Below, in pieces: positions 1 through 10,043 of a DNA stretch of 64,000 nucleotides. Both the position numbers and the translations under genes were made by a program. The stretch is from Homalodisca vitripennis. Taxonomy: Eukaryota; Arthropoda; Insecta; Hemiptera; Cicadellidae. Under the pieces are notes generated by a model. The model had not been told where the DNA came from, ran no database searches, and saw only the letters and a list, made by a program, of their open reading frames with translations. Location: assembly GCF_021130785.1 (NCBI RefSeq), contig NC_060211.1, positions 123,701,001-123,765,000 on the forward strand, read 5' to 3'. The first letter of the stretch is position 1, and every line of letters begins with the position of its first letter.

Positions 1-2
1 AT

Positions 3-550
3 TATGGTTTAAACAAAGGATATTATACTTTCGATCAAATAAAAAATTCCCTTAAAAATTATCTGAAAACATTCAAACAATCAGATAAATCTTTAAACTT
101 TGACGAAAACAAGTTTGAAATGCAAAAAAAAATTATCTCTCTAATAAAATTCAAATAAAATCACCAGTAAGAATAATGTTTTCAGCAATTATAGTAGATT
201 AATTAGGGTTTGTTCAAGAAACTATTGAGCCAAATCAGGTATATTTAGGAAATAAAACGCCAAAATTTAGACCGTTTGATGTAATTGAAGTGCACTGCAA
301 TTTCGTTGAACCTAGTTTTGAAAATCATACCGAACATTTACACAAAGAATCTGAAATTTTGTACAATTTTTTTCCAAATGTTGCTTATGGATCAAAAATC
401 AGTGAAAAACCGAATGAAATCGATTATATTCCAATTAGAAAAAATAATAACAGAATTCAAAAAATCGCTCTAACTATACAAGACTCTGAGGGAAATTTAT
501 TAAATAATGAGAGTAAAACAACAATATATTTAAGATTGAAAAAGGAATAA
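3..550 (+). pseudogene. Degraded C-terminal part of a virion-type protein (Polinton/adintovirus-like, putative minor capsid)
   Basis: One frame is open from base 3 to a stop at 156-158. A second frame is open from 203 to the TAA at 548-550 (about 115 codons), with a stop at 200-202 between them. The text runs continuously in sense across the breaks: a YGLNKGYYTF-type start, an LGF motif, then VIEVHCNFVE, NVAYGSKI and a closing TTIYLRLKK. I read this as the tail of the structural (probably jelly-roll) protein family found in Polintons and adintoviruses. That match is from memory of the family's C-terminal pattern, not from a search. The gene starts outside the window. One break is near a 9-A run (124-132), so part of the damage could be assembly error. 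There is no in-frame ATG near the 5' edge. It lies upstream of, and on the same strand as, the BRO genes. Confidence 0.45.
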
Positions 551-556
551 AAATGA

Positions 557-693
557 GTTGATGATGATGACAAAATTCAATATTTTTACTTAAAAAACAA
601 GGGGGTAACGAATCGTTACTACCTTCAAACTTTCAAAAAGACACCGTTTTTATCAATGAATCTGGACTTTACACTCAAAATAAAAATTACTAG
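557..693 (+). pseudogene. BRO-N domain remnant (5' neighbour and relative of the next gene)
   Basis: From 557 one frame reads VDDDDKIQY. After a run of five G's (601-605) a neighbouring frame reads LLPSNFQKDTVFINESGLY and stops at 691-693. The same two landmarks occur, in the same order, in the BRO-N gene at 715 (NNVDNDDKTTFE, then NIQKHTIFVNVSGLYS). Together they are the hallmark of the second half of a BRO-N DNA-binding domain. The helix-containing first half and any C-terminal domain are missing. I interpret it as a decayed tandem paralogue, or the loser of a BRO gene replacement, rather than an independent gene. It begins only 7 bases after the stop of the upstream structural remnant. Confidence 0.6.
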
Positions 694-697
694 TTAA

Positions 698-714
698 ATT
701 TCTTTTCTATCTAA
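698..714 (+). promoter_or_regulatory. Start-abutting promoter-like motif of the BRO gene
   Basis: The bases directly before the ATG at 715 read TTTCTTTTCTATCTAA, so the junction is CTAAATGG. The two minus-strand genes of this element have a near-identical sequence in the same position (TTTTTTCTATATAAATGG). Placement flush with the start codon, including TAAATG, resembles poxvirus-type late promoters. The function is inferred from conservation and position only. Confidence 0.5.
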
Positions 715-1523
715 ATGGAGACAGTTGTAGATCTAATAAATAATCAACTCAAATTCAATAATACAGAAATTTTTACGATTGTTGACGAAAATAACGAAAT
801 TTGGTTCAAAGCAAAAGATGTTGCAGAAATTTTAGAATATGAAAACACGAGGCAAGCTATCATAAATAATGTCGATAATGACGATAAAACAACTTTTGAA
901 TGTATAAATTACAGGAGTCTATCCCATAGACCCCGAGAAAATATTCAAAAACATACTATTTTCGTTAATGTATCTGGTTTATATTCTTTAATTTTGAGAT
1001 CTAATAAGCCAGAATCGAAATTGTTTAAAAATGGGTTACAAAAGAAGTTTTGCCAAGTATTCGTAAATTTGGTGAGTACAAACTTGAAAACAAGATTAAA
1101 TATTTAGAGGATGAAGTAAAACACTTGCAAATTAAAGATGAAATCAAAACGGAAATAATCGCAAAACAAAGTGTAAAAATTGACTTAATGAAACCACACC
1201 TTGTTTGTAAAGATTTTGCTAATAAAAAACACCATGTTTTTGTATTAATTAAGAAGAATCACATGTGGGAATATCCTTATTACGTTATCAGAGCTCAAAA
1301 GAGAGAAATACCGAAAATATTTAAAGAACTTGAAATTGATTACCCAGAAATGGAAATTTTATTAAGACATGGAGATCCAAATAGTATAACTCTCTACAAC
1401 CAAATGAAAGAATCTTTGAATATTTTATACAACGGAAATCATTTTACTATAAATATGGTAGAATCTCGACTGATTTATAGAATATCTAAATTACACGATG
1501 AAAATGTTTCTAAATTTTACTAA
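715..1523 (+). pseudogene. bro-like: BRO-N / DUF3627-like protein gene, one frameshift
   Basis: The first 110 or so codons from ATG 715 match the BRO-N fold of insect large DNA viruses. The text runs EIWFKAKDVAEILEY, then VDNDDK, then VSGLYSLILRS. The C-terminal half, in another frame to the TAA at 1521-1523, has a charged coiled-coil-like stretch followed by HHVFVLIKKN, YPYYVIRAQKR and a conserved LYNQMKE. That pattern resembles the DUF3627 domain that follows BRO-N/MSV199 domains in iridovirus and ascovirus proteins. The two halves are joined by a one-base shortfall in the A-run at 1027-1031: before it the first frame is normal, after it the second frame continues a typical BRO linker. The 3' part has no ATG of its own. 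BRO proteins are DNA-binding and thought to act in replication or host chromatin control; the role here is unknown. The 3' end overlaps the convergent zinc gene by 4 bases. The shift may be an assembly error. Confidence 0.75.
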
Positions 1524-1891
1524 ACATTCGAATTATGATATTTTGTTTGTAAATGTCTTTTAAGACTATAGAAATGTTGAATTTCTCTTCCGCATACGCA
1601 ATGAACTGGTCTAGCAAAGATTTTTTTAGCACAATCTTTACAATATGCTTGTTTGTTGTCTTTACTATAATGGAGATTATAAAATTCTGAAATATTCTTA
1701 ACTTTTTTACACCGTGTGCATTCTTTCTCTTCTAAAGTTAATTTTTCCATTTTATTAAATAATTCTTTTCTATATTTCTTATTACAATCCTTACAATAAT
1801 AGTATAATCCATCTTTTCTAGTCTTATCTTGACAAAACTTTGATAAATCTTTAAATTCTTGACACATGGAACATTTCTTTTGGGCCTCCAT
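1520..1891 (-). CDS. Small zinc-binding protein with two C4 knuckles and a C-terminal CxC/H-H finger
   Basis: This is an intact 123-residue ORF. Two copies of a repeat of form C-x2-C-x22-C-x2-C are visible (C7/C10/C33/C36 and C58/C61/C84/C87). Each has a hydrophobic LSKF or ISEF centre and a closing YCKDC. They are followed by C98-x-C100 and H113-x5-H119. The repeat resembles the zinc-ribbon-like units scattered through phages and nucleocytoplasmic large DNA viruses, sometimes beside HNH or endonuclease VII-type domains, but I see no nuclease catalytic residues. Nucleic-acid binding is an inference. The start is well supported because the promoter-like motif sits flush with its ATG. It is transcribed away from the polymerase tail (65 bases downstream of that stop) and its stop overlaps the BRO stop. 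No frame damage is visible, unlike its neighbours. Confidence 0.7.
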   Translation of the reverse strand: MEAQKKCSMCQEFKDLSKFCQDKTRKDGLYYYCKDCNKKYRKELFNKMEKLTLEEKECTRCKKVKNISEFYNLHYSKDNKQAYCKDCAKKIFARPVHCVCGREIQHFYSLKRHLQTKYHNSNV

Positions 1892-1908
1892 TTATATAGA
1901 AAAAATTA
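1892..1908 (-). promoter_or_regulatory. Start-abutting promoter-like motif of the zinc-protein gene
   Basis: On the minus strand AATTTTTTCTATATAA precedes ATGG. This block is identical over 20 bases, including ATGG, to the one before the polymerase start at 5895. A TATA-like string and a T-run lie within 17 bases of the start codon, leaving no room for a usual 5' leader. Confidence 0.6.
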
Positions 1909-1956
1909 CAGCTTTGACTTTCTCAATTCATATTCGTAAAAACTTCCGGTTATTTC

Positions 1957-4900
1957 TCAATTTTCAAAGTTTCCAAGTTTATTTAATTCGTCTAATATAT
2001 CAGATTTCGCTTCATTTTTATAGCCATACGGTACTGTATCGATCTTATTTTCTAGGACAATTCTCTTATCATCTTTAGCGTTCAGTGCTAACTTGTTTAT
2101 GGTAACTGTGTACAACTCATGTTTGTAGCTTCTAATGCGTCATCTCTCTAAATTCTTCTTTACCTTCGAACAAACATCTCTTCAAGTTTTCGATATTTAT
2201 TGTTTTATTTACAACGCTTCTCTTAATTCCTTTACACCTAACTGGATTTTTGTCTAGATATTTGTACGAGTACATTTTCGATCTCAATCCACAAAATTCT
2301 TCTAAAACTTCGCTATTTAACTCATCTTTGAATTTCCCTATTACCTTCTTATTTTTATTAGTGAAACATTCGTGATCTTTTGGATAATCACTTGTATCAA
2401 AGTCATCTATATTTTCTTTAATAATTTTAAAAGGATCTCGTTTCAATTCTAAGAAATAACTGTCTGTATCCATGTAACACAGATTCAAATCTGGGTCAAA
2501 CTTCTTTAATTTATCGTAATAAAACTCATACATTAACAATTTTGATAGGTCAAGAACTGAAAATCCTATGTAGGTCGGTTTGTTAAATTTAACCTTTTGT
2601 TTGTACATGTGACTCGCTATACAGTTGTCGTCAAAGATATTAAAGCATTTGAAGTTCGTTTTCTTGGCCTGTTTCATTGAAAATTCTTCATTTCCTAGTT
2701 TGATATCACATCTATTTCGCACATTTTCCATAGATTTTCCAAAAACAGAGTTGTTCATGAGCTTATAAAAATCTTTCTCAAAGTCACTTGTAGCTTTGGT
2801 TCTCATTTTTGTGTTAAAATCAATGTACTTTTTCATAAAAGGCTTCTGATCGAATGCTATAACTCTATTCACATGTTTCAACACCATCCCTTGTTCGAGG
2901 TAAAATTTCAAATTTCTTGAATGAACAACGAATTCAGTTTTATCCAGTAAAGTTGTGCAAAGTTTGTTTTTTTTTAATGTTCGGGAGCAAGAGGTAAATC
3001 CTTGTGATGTTCATGTAAATTTGTTGGATATCCTAGATCAACTTCGAGAATATAGCCATAATCTTCGTCGCCAGTGAGTTCTAAAATTGTTTCTTGCCAC
3101 TCTTCTTTTGTATACGTTTTAGGATTCATCCACTTAATATCACTAAACGGCAGTTTTTGCATAAGACCATAACCATAAAGGTTGTTTGCATCGACATAAA
3201 GTAAATAGTTTTCAGGTTTTGTCTTATCGAAATCTTTCAAATATTTGTTATTTGCTTTAACATATCGTTTAATACATTGAGAAATACCTCCACGAATACC
3301 TTTTTCAATCATTAAATACATATTATAATCACTAATCAATTGTAATTCTATTTTCGTTAATTTTAACATAGCGTCCCATGCGAGACTTGGAACTGTTAGA
3401 TAATGTGCTGGATCAAGTTTGTAACAATTTAGACAAATGTTTCTGAAGTTTTCGAATATATCAGCGAGCAATAGTACATCTTGGATATTGTACAAATCAG
3501 AGTAATTTCCAAGATTTTTATCTTTTAATTTGTTCCAAACGCTCAAGTAATGTTGAAAATCTTTATCAGATATGCTCTCGTCTGTCAAAAGTGAATAGAA
3601 ATCTTGAATTTTCAGCTCTTCTGTGTAATCAAGTTTTTCAATACTATCGATAAATTCGTAAGGAAATATACCTTTTCCAGATAGAATTTTAAAGATTTCT
3701 TCTTCGTCATTTGGTTGTCTTTCTAGAATTGCGTTCAATATTCGTCCATCTTGTATAAAATGATTTGTATGTTTGAAGTCTTCTTTCTTTAGATTTTTAG
3801 CTAACTTTTCTATAGACGAGGCCATGAATCTGAACGTGTCTACGAAAGAAAACTTGATGAATTTTCTTGGCTTATCACCTTCGAATTCATATCCATATCC
3901 TGTATTTACTGAATAATTTATATATTTTTCATCGGTGTTTGCGATCAAATCAACATTTCCATATTGTTTAGCCAATTCTTTTATGTACAAATGAGTATAG
4001 TAATTTGACATATTGTGGCAGAAAACGGGAATATTCTGAGGAAATTTCAAATTTAGATTACAAATTCTATGAGCTGCTCCTCGAAACATTCCAGTCAAAT
4101 GACAATGATCTCTTACTTTATTATAACTCTTATCTTTCCAACTATCAGGAGTAAAACCATACTGAATTGACTCAACATCATAAGCAGACCATTCGCAAAT
4201 ATGACAAACGTTTGCATTTTGGTATGAAATTTCTTCTTCTTCAGTCAATTTCATAGGTTTTTTGTTCCTAGAATTATATTTTGTAGCTATGTATTTTGAT
4301 ATTTTATTGAGTTCTTCAAACAATTTTGCAGGAACATTTGGCAAATCTTCTTCATTTTTTGCTCGATAACATATCGGCTTGTACATACGATTGGTCACAT
4401 TCGACACTAAATATAGAGTAAAACGATAAGGGATGTGCTTCTGAATCTTGGTTGTAGTCGATCTTTGTGGATTGTTCTTGCATGTCGGAATTTTTTCCAA
4501 TATGCTCTCAAAATCGATATAAATAACGTACGGATGGCTAAACTTCTTTTGATAATTAGTAAATGATGTTGTTTGACCTGGAAATGGCATAATTGGTTTA
4601 CAAACTTCATGTTGCTTGCAAATTTCTAAATGATCTGTTAAATCTCCAGATTTGTAGAAATGGCTTAAACATCTTCGACACAAAAATTTCCTTTCTTTAT
4701 GCGTGGATAACTGTGAACTCACTAATCTATTTAGATCGGTTATTAAAACATAATGAGATTTATCTTCTTGTTTTACATACAATAAATCAACTTCTAACTC
4801 GGCGTCATAAATTTCTGAAATTTGCAACGGAACAATGTTAAATTTCTCATCATAACTGTAGATATTTATTAACATTTTCGGATACTTATACTTGGAATTG

Positions 4901-5895
4901 TAACTTCGTTTTTCAAATGATTGTATATCTTTTAAGGACATTGGATACTCGAAACCTGAAAATATCTCGTCATTTACAAATTTTTCGTTTTGTTTTGCTC
5001 TGTGAACATGAGTCTCGGGTTTTTCAATAGCACATCGGATAGAATAAATAAAGCAATAGTCATCTTTATTTTTGATATTTACACAAGCTTTCTTTACCTT
5101 TATCTCTTGTGGTAAATCGATATATGATCCGGCATTCATCATTTCGTGTTTGTTAAGGCTCAAAACTAATTTTTTACAACTTTTAAATGTCCATCCTGAA
5201 CCCCTATTTGGATGATTTGTCTGTTCTCGATGTGATAATTTATTAAATTGCTTAGTGATAAAATCGTTTACATCAAAGATCTCGTCTGCTTTTATAGTAA
5301 AGTACATTGGACAAGATTGTGGTTCACCGTTTACTAAAGTTCGTTCGTATTCGCATTCCAAAGAGAGATAACCCTTCATATGTTTAACATTCTCTTGAAA
5401 TTTTTCTATTAAACTTTTAATTTCTGGCCTCATAATTGATAGATATTTGTAAATTGACATGGAATTGTCGTTCAAGTTTGTTAAAATGTATTGCTTGAAA
5501 AGACCGTGTATTGAGGATAAAACTTCTACATCAATGATATTTTCAGGTTTTTCGTTAAGAGTTTTGTCAATTTCTTCGATCATTTCAGACTTAGTTTTAT
5601 CGTTTGTTTCAATGGACAATTTTTCAGCGATTGATTGAATTTTTTCATCATTAAATAGATTGAGATCTTTTTTATCTTCTTTAAAGTTTTTCTTTAATTC
5701 ACGCAATTTTTCTATATTGTACATCTTTTCATGATCGACAATTTGATTTTCTTTAGCCCATTGTCTTAAAAAATTCAGTTCTTTCTCGTAAATTTCTTTG
5801 TTTTTGGCATGGATTTTGGAGCCATAATGTCGATCATAGTTTTTTCTTAAAATTTCTTTTTTGCAGAACGGACATGATATTTTATCACATACCAT
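1957..5895 (-). pseudogene. polB: Protein-primed family B DNA polymerase of Polinton/adintovirus type, two frame breaks
   Basis: The first segment (2974-5895, 973 codons) has an N-terminal C2H2 finger (C8, C11, H23, H29) and a second finger near 406-426. Exo I is IDFES (D461, E463). An internal zinc/HNH-like site spans C564-C567 to HCH (597-599) and C612. Exo III is YNIQD (802-806) and Pol A is VDANNLYG (D902). The second segment (to 2132) holds Pol B KLMNNSVFG, Pol C YMDTDS and the KMY motif. A third frame carries the usual tail (KHELYTV, then DDKR) to a TGA at 1957-1959. The first break lies in a 9-T run (2967-2975); the second is around 2134-2146. In Exo II the expected HN-x3-YD has Tyr (residue 633) where the catalytic Asp belongs. 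Total length fits the family. The enzyme would copy the element from a terminal protein. Apart from the breaks the frame is very clean, implying a young insertion or sequencing indels. Confidence 0.85.
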
Positions 5896-5912
5896 TTATA
5901 TAGAAAAAATTT
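5896..5912 (-). promoter_or_regulatory. Start-abutting promoter-like motif of the polymerase gene
   Basis: On the minus strand AATTTTTTCTATATAA is followed at once by ATGG. It is identical to the motif at 1892-1908 and close to the plus-strand motif at 698-714. Its position fixes the polymerase start at 5895. Confidence 0.6.
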
Positions 5913-6270
5913 GAGTGTGTCAAGTTTCACTATTTAGTAAAATATCTTTTTATTAAGGAAAAGTTATCAACTTTTAAGCTTAAAGTTGGCAATAATTTCA
6001 GATAATTCAGTAGATTTTCAGGATTTAAAAAAAATCTCTAATACTAGTGTGTAGGGACCTTAAAAACCCTTGATTTTAACCCTAAAAACTGTGATTTTGA
6101 CTCCACATTGATTGATTTGACTAGACAGCTTAAGAAAGTAGAAGCAAACAGCTATAGATTCGGTAATTTTTCATTCGTGGTTTACAGATTCGTTTATTGT
6201 CCTTTAAACAGTATTTTCCATTGATTTTCTGTTGGCTCCGAAAGTGGTCTAGAAACCCCATGTTCATATC
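5913..6270. other. Unassigned flank of the virus-like element
   Basis: No ORF is present. A short palindrome (TTTTAAGCTTAAAGTT) lies around 5972-5988, and A/T runs are common. The element's outer boundary and any terminal inverted repeat could not be recognised, so the element may end anywhere between here and the microsatellite. Confidence 0.4.
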
Positions 6271-6272
6271 TA

Positions 6273-6462
<190 letters not shown>

Positions 6463-6929
6463 ACTTTCTATTGTGATTTAACTTTCCGGATCCCTGTAAT
6501 TTATAGTACCAAGTTTGCAAACGCGCAAAAACTATTATTGTAAGACAGAAACTAACACACTTTTTATGAGCTCTAATTTGAAACTCAAGATAATCCCAAA
6601 ATAAAAAAATGCAAAAAAATGCAAACTGAATTACTGTAATTCTACAATATTTTCATCTGTAGGTAATGTAATACGTAATAAGATAAACAAAACAGGCCAT
6701 TTGTTTACAAGTGAAGTATGGAGGACTGTACGTTTTATTTATGGTAGTGATTCACATGTATATTGCAATCTAATTTATTAAATTATTACTATGAGTAATT
6801 ATAATTATATTAAGATTATTAATTATTATCATGTAAACATATACTAAACCAATTAATACAAGTGTGCCATTCTGAAACAACAATTTTAAACAAATTAGTT
6901 TAAATATTTAAAGTAGAACAATACATTAC

Positions 6930-7551
6930 CTAGTGTATGTGTCGTGTGTGTATTAGTGTGAGTGGGGCGACTTCCTGCCGCATTGGCCGCATCACCCTGT
7001 AAAAATCAGAAAAGACAGCGTGTAGTAGTGTATCTTAATAAACGACAGAGTTCCAAAAAACAATATAATTACAGAAATATACCTTCATTAAATAAATATT
7101 TTTAATATTATGTATATTCATGGAATAAATATGTAAACTTAAGTCTAATATTAGCAGATAAATTTAGTTACCTTAATATGTTGTGTAGTGAAGAATAATT
7201 GTTTCGGTTATATGTAGTTCTACACGCACGCATACTTTTACACTTTTCCATTCAATCATCATTCATACTTTGTGTGTTTTGCAATTTAAGTGGAGTAGTG
7301 TTAAGTGATAATGTCAAAGAGGGGACGTCAAGCCGACGCAGGACCGAAGCCACCTGAAAATAATCAGAACAAAACTCTCGAATCACAAATATGACATCAA
7401 TTAGTAGGCTGATTTATTTATAATACCTTATAATAACGGTCTTGAGATTCGACTAAAACTGTAGTTTCAGAATGACATTATTTACACCTGAATTGTCCCA
7501 TATACTTACGGTACTGTGTCATCTTGCATTGAGGATAAGAAATATAGCCTG
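6930..7551 (-). other. Candidate spliced transcript, copy 1: exons W, X, Y
   Basis: On the minus strand three segments are bounded by good splice signals. W (7510-7551, 42 bp) lies after TTTTCAG and before GTAAGTAT. X (7172-7353, 182 bp) lies after ATTATTTTCAG and before GTAACT. Y (6930-6996, 67 bp) lies after TTTTTACAG and before GTAATG. The other two block A copies have the same segments with the same lengths (42, 181-182, 67). No reading frame stays open through all three segments in all copies: the frame joining W to X soon reaches a stop in copies 1 and 2. A non-coding or largely untranslated transcript is therefore the simplest reading. In Y one frame (GDAANAAGSRPTHTNTHT) is preserved but is short. 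Confidence 0.5.
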
Positions 7552-7663
7552 CTGAAAAATGATTTCAAATTAATAATCAAAACATAATTAGTAAATTAAT
7601 AAACTAATGCTTAGCATAGATAATATTGTAGTGATATAAAGTGAATGTATATGTATATACGTT

Positions 7664-7733
7664 CCAGTAGCCAAGTTGTCTAAGACGTTGAACTTTGGAC
7701 CTAAGCTAGAGATAGCACAGGTTTAACTTTTGC
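7664..7733 (+). repeat. tRNA-like segment (decayed tRNA pseudogene or SINE head)
   Basis: TAGCCAAGTTGTCTAAGACG resembles a polymerase III A box and tRNA D-arm of Leu/Ser type. GTTGAACTTTGGACC follows where the anticodon arm would be, and GCACAGGTTTAACTTTT resembles a decayed B box. A relative lies at the same place in block A copy 2 (22,066-22,120). Pairing is too poor for a functional tRNA. Confidence 0.35.
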
Positions 7734-7905
7734 TTTTGCACAGAAAAATTAAAAAAATAGTACATGTGATATATTTTAAACTACGTGGGATTGATGTCTG
7801 ATGGAAGTATCATTTAAATAAAAACAATCTATTATAATTTGATAAAAGGTCGTGGCTATTCTAATTACCAGTGACATTTTACGCAGGTAATCTTTGTCAA
7901 TGTGG

Positions 7906-9104
7906 GTTGTCTTGATGAAGAAATTAAAAATCATGATGTTGACAAAGATAAATGAGGCCACGAAAACACTGAGGCAAGAAATGAGTGACGTCAAGGCAGG
8001 CCAACATGAGTACCTTAATTGCCAGTCCGAATCGCTGTCGAGTCCTCATTTGCGCTCCAGAATCCGAAATAGAAAAGACGTGTGCTGGTGTCACTGGAGG
8101 TACGCTGCCATACCTCAGGAAATGAGCTGGGAATCACTACCACTCCCTCGCTAATGTCAATCAGCGTCCTTTTATCACGGAAAAAGTGAAGAAACAGTCA
8201 TTGCAGTAGAAATTTGTTCATTCAAAATTCTGCTTTAGTGGGGAAGGATAAAATCTCTTGAGATTTTGCATGGAATATTTCCGCCATCACTTAAAGTCTC
8301 TTTACAAAAGATGAAAATAGTCAGGTGCTGTTCTGGATCTGTGACGTACAAAAGAAAAGGGAGAAAAACTGTGTATTATCGTTGAAAAGAATGAATTTTG
8401 GTTATGAGAACCGTGAGATAATATTTTAGAGGCTCGATTAAGAAGGACCACTTCACACTAGGCAGTGAAGACGCCGAACACACTGATTTTAACAAGAGTT
8501 CACTAGGTTACACATAATGAGTTTATGAACAGTGCATATTCAAATAAAGTCCAGAAAATAAACAGTTACCTTTGTTTTCATGAGAGGTACCTAACCGTAG
8601 TCTGCTGTTGTTGAGGGCCAGGTTGTGATCAGTAAGTGTGGAAATAGGCTGCTGTCTTGTAGGCAGGCGTGAAGACGGAAGATGTCCTTCACGGATTCGC
8701 TCACGCACAATACGACCGCAAATGAATAGTTTAGACTCGCAATTTGTAATATGGTATACTCTTTTAACTAAGCATGGAGAGAAGTAATAATAGGGCTGCT
8801 AGTGTGAAGAGTTAACAATGTAACGCTTAACTCAAAATTACAATGTAACTAAATTTAATTTCTATGAGTAAATTATTTTAAATGATTAAAATATGAACTT
8901 ATGATCAAGAGAAATAAAGTGCTATATTCATTCTTTAGTTATTTTTGTTTAAATTCTGCTCAACTTTGTATTTATACAGCAGCAAAACATTTATTTGTAC
9001 TTTCACTTCGGTAATTTTTAAAACCTCTACATACATGTACGTAATATGATGTACTCATACAATGTTCACTGTATACTCCGCATCGGACACTGTTGGAATT
9101 ATTG
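7906..9104. other. Unassigned stretch with a short ORF of possible retroelement origin
   Basis: A frame at 7894-8154 (86 codons, ATG start) begins with a possible coiled coil, KINEATKTLRQEMSDVKAG, which is reminiscent of retrotransposon ORF1 or gag-like coiled coils. It then turns into low-complexity basic text. I would not call it a gene. Nothing else is recognised to 9,104. Confidence 0.3.
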
Positions 9105-9106
9105 AC

Positions 9107-10043
9107 AACTAGCGGGCCCGGCGCGCTTTGCTGCGCATTTCAATAATTTTTTGCAAAAGTTGCCCGCGGCTTCGCACGCAATTTCCCGTTGAAAACAGTA
9201 CACTATATTCACTTATTCTTTTTCTATCACATTCTAAACATTGCTGAGATAATTGATAGTCGTTCCATCGTGAGCCTCTTGGGCGTATTATGAAGGTATG
9301 TACCATATTCCTGCCTCTATCTAGCTGTTACCCACGGCTTCGCACGCAAATCTTAAGAACCGAAGTCCTTATATTACTTAGTAAATTTTTTTTTTTACTA
9401 TAATAAATTTTAGATTAAATTAGTTATATCTCCGATGCCACGATTAAGCTTGCTTTGTTGTCTCGATCGAGAGAATATGTACACACGGAGTTTTGAGAAC
9501 CATACTTCTGTCAAAAAAAAACAACTAAGGTTGATTTTATAACATTCTTTATATTTGTAGCCAACGTAAGATAGTAATTATGATATCTGCATTACTCTTC
9601 TGATCAAGCATGAGCATGGTTTATATTAAATAAATATTGCAGTTAAAGGTGAATTTTTACGTCAAATTTGAATTGTATTATCTGGATAGTAAAGTCTATG
9701 TTTAACAGTGATTGCAAAAACAGTTTAAACAAAATTTGTCGTTTCTCTTAAGCTTACTCTATGCTTTAAAACTATAAGTGTAATATATGTTTACAAAGAA
9801 CAGCTGATTAAAAATTTGAAAAGACGTTAACATATGTTTGCTGCAATGCATTTCTTATGGGTATTTCTGTAACCAGTGGGGCGGAATCCTGAATCGGGAA
9901 AGGGATGGGCATAGCTTATAAACCTTCTCCGTGGAAAAATACATATACGTACAAATTTTCATCATGATCGGTCCAATAGTTCACGATTCCATAAAGGACA
10001 AACATACAAACATTCATTTTTATATATATAGATAGATAGGCAA
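9107..10043 (+). mobile_element. RTE-like LINE 3' region or SINE-type insertion
   Basis: The left end reads CTAGCGGGCCCGGCGCGCTTTG and TTGCCCGCGGCTTCGCACGC, with a second CCCACGGCTTCGCACGC at 9,330-9,346. The right end reads CGGTCCAATAGTTCACGA, GGACAAACATACAAACATTC and then TTTTTATATATATAGATAGATAGG. These strings are characteristic of insect RTE-class 3' ends and the short elements they mobilise. No reverse transcriptase ORF is left. The TATAGATA tail gives the plus orientation. Exact target duplications were not resolved. Confidence 0.6.

Larger units (their letters stand above)
6485..7905. repeat. Duplicated block A, copy 1
   Basis: Recognisably related to 20,790-22,270 and 39,820-41,165. 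Shared landmarks include TGCCATTCTGAAAC, GGGGCGACCTCCTGCCGCA, CACGCACGCA, ATGTCAAAGAGGGGAC and CTTACGGTACTG. Similarity is highest in three exon-like segments and lower between them. The 3' part, through the tRNA-like segment, is shared with copy 2 but not with copy 3, whose match ends near 41,165. Confidence 0.8.

Noticed and set aside
4407..4841. Short frames on both strands inside the polymerase
   Set aside because: They are shadows of the 973-codon polymerase segment, which has a full set of family motifs.
7311..7394. Plus-strand mini-ORF starting MSKRGRQADAGPK, conserved in block A copy 2
   Set aside because: Broken by a one-base change in copy 3. It lies inside minus-strand exon X with no plus-strand donor, so the conservation is better explained by the minus-strand unit.
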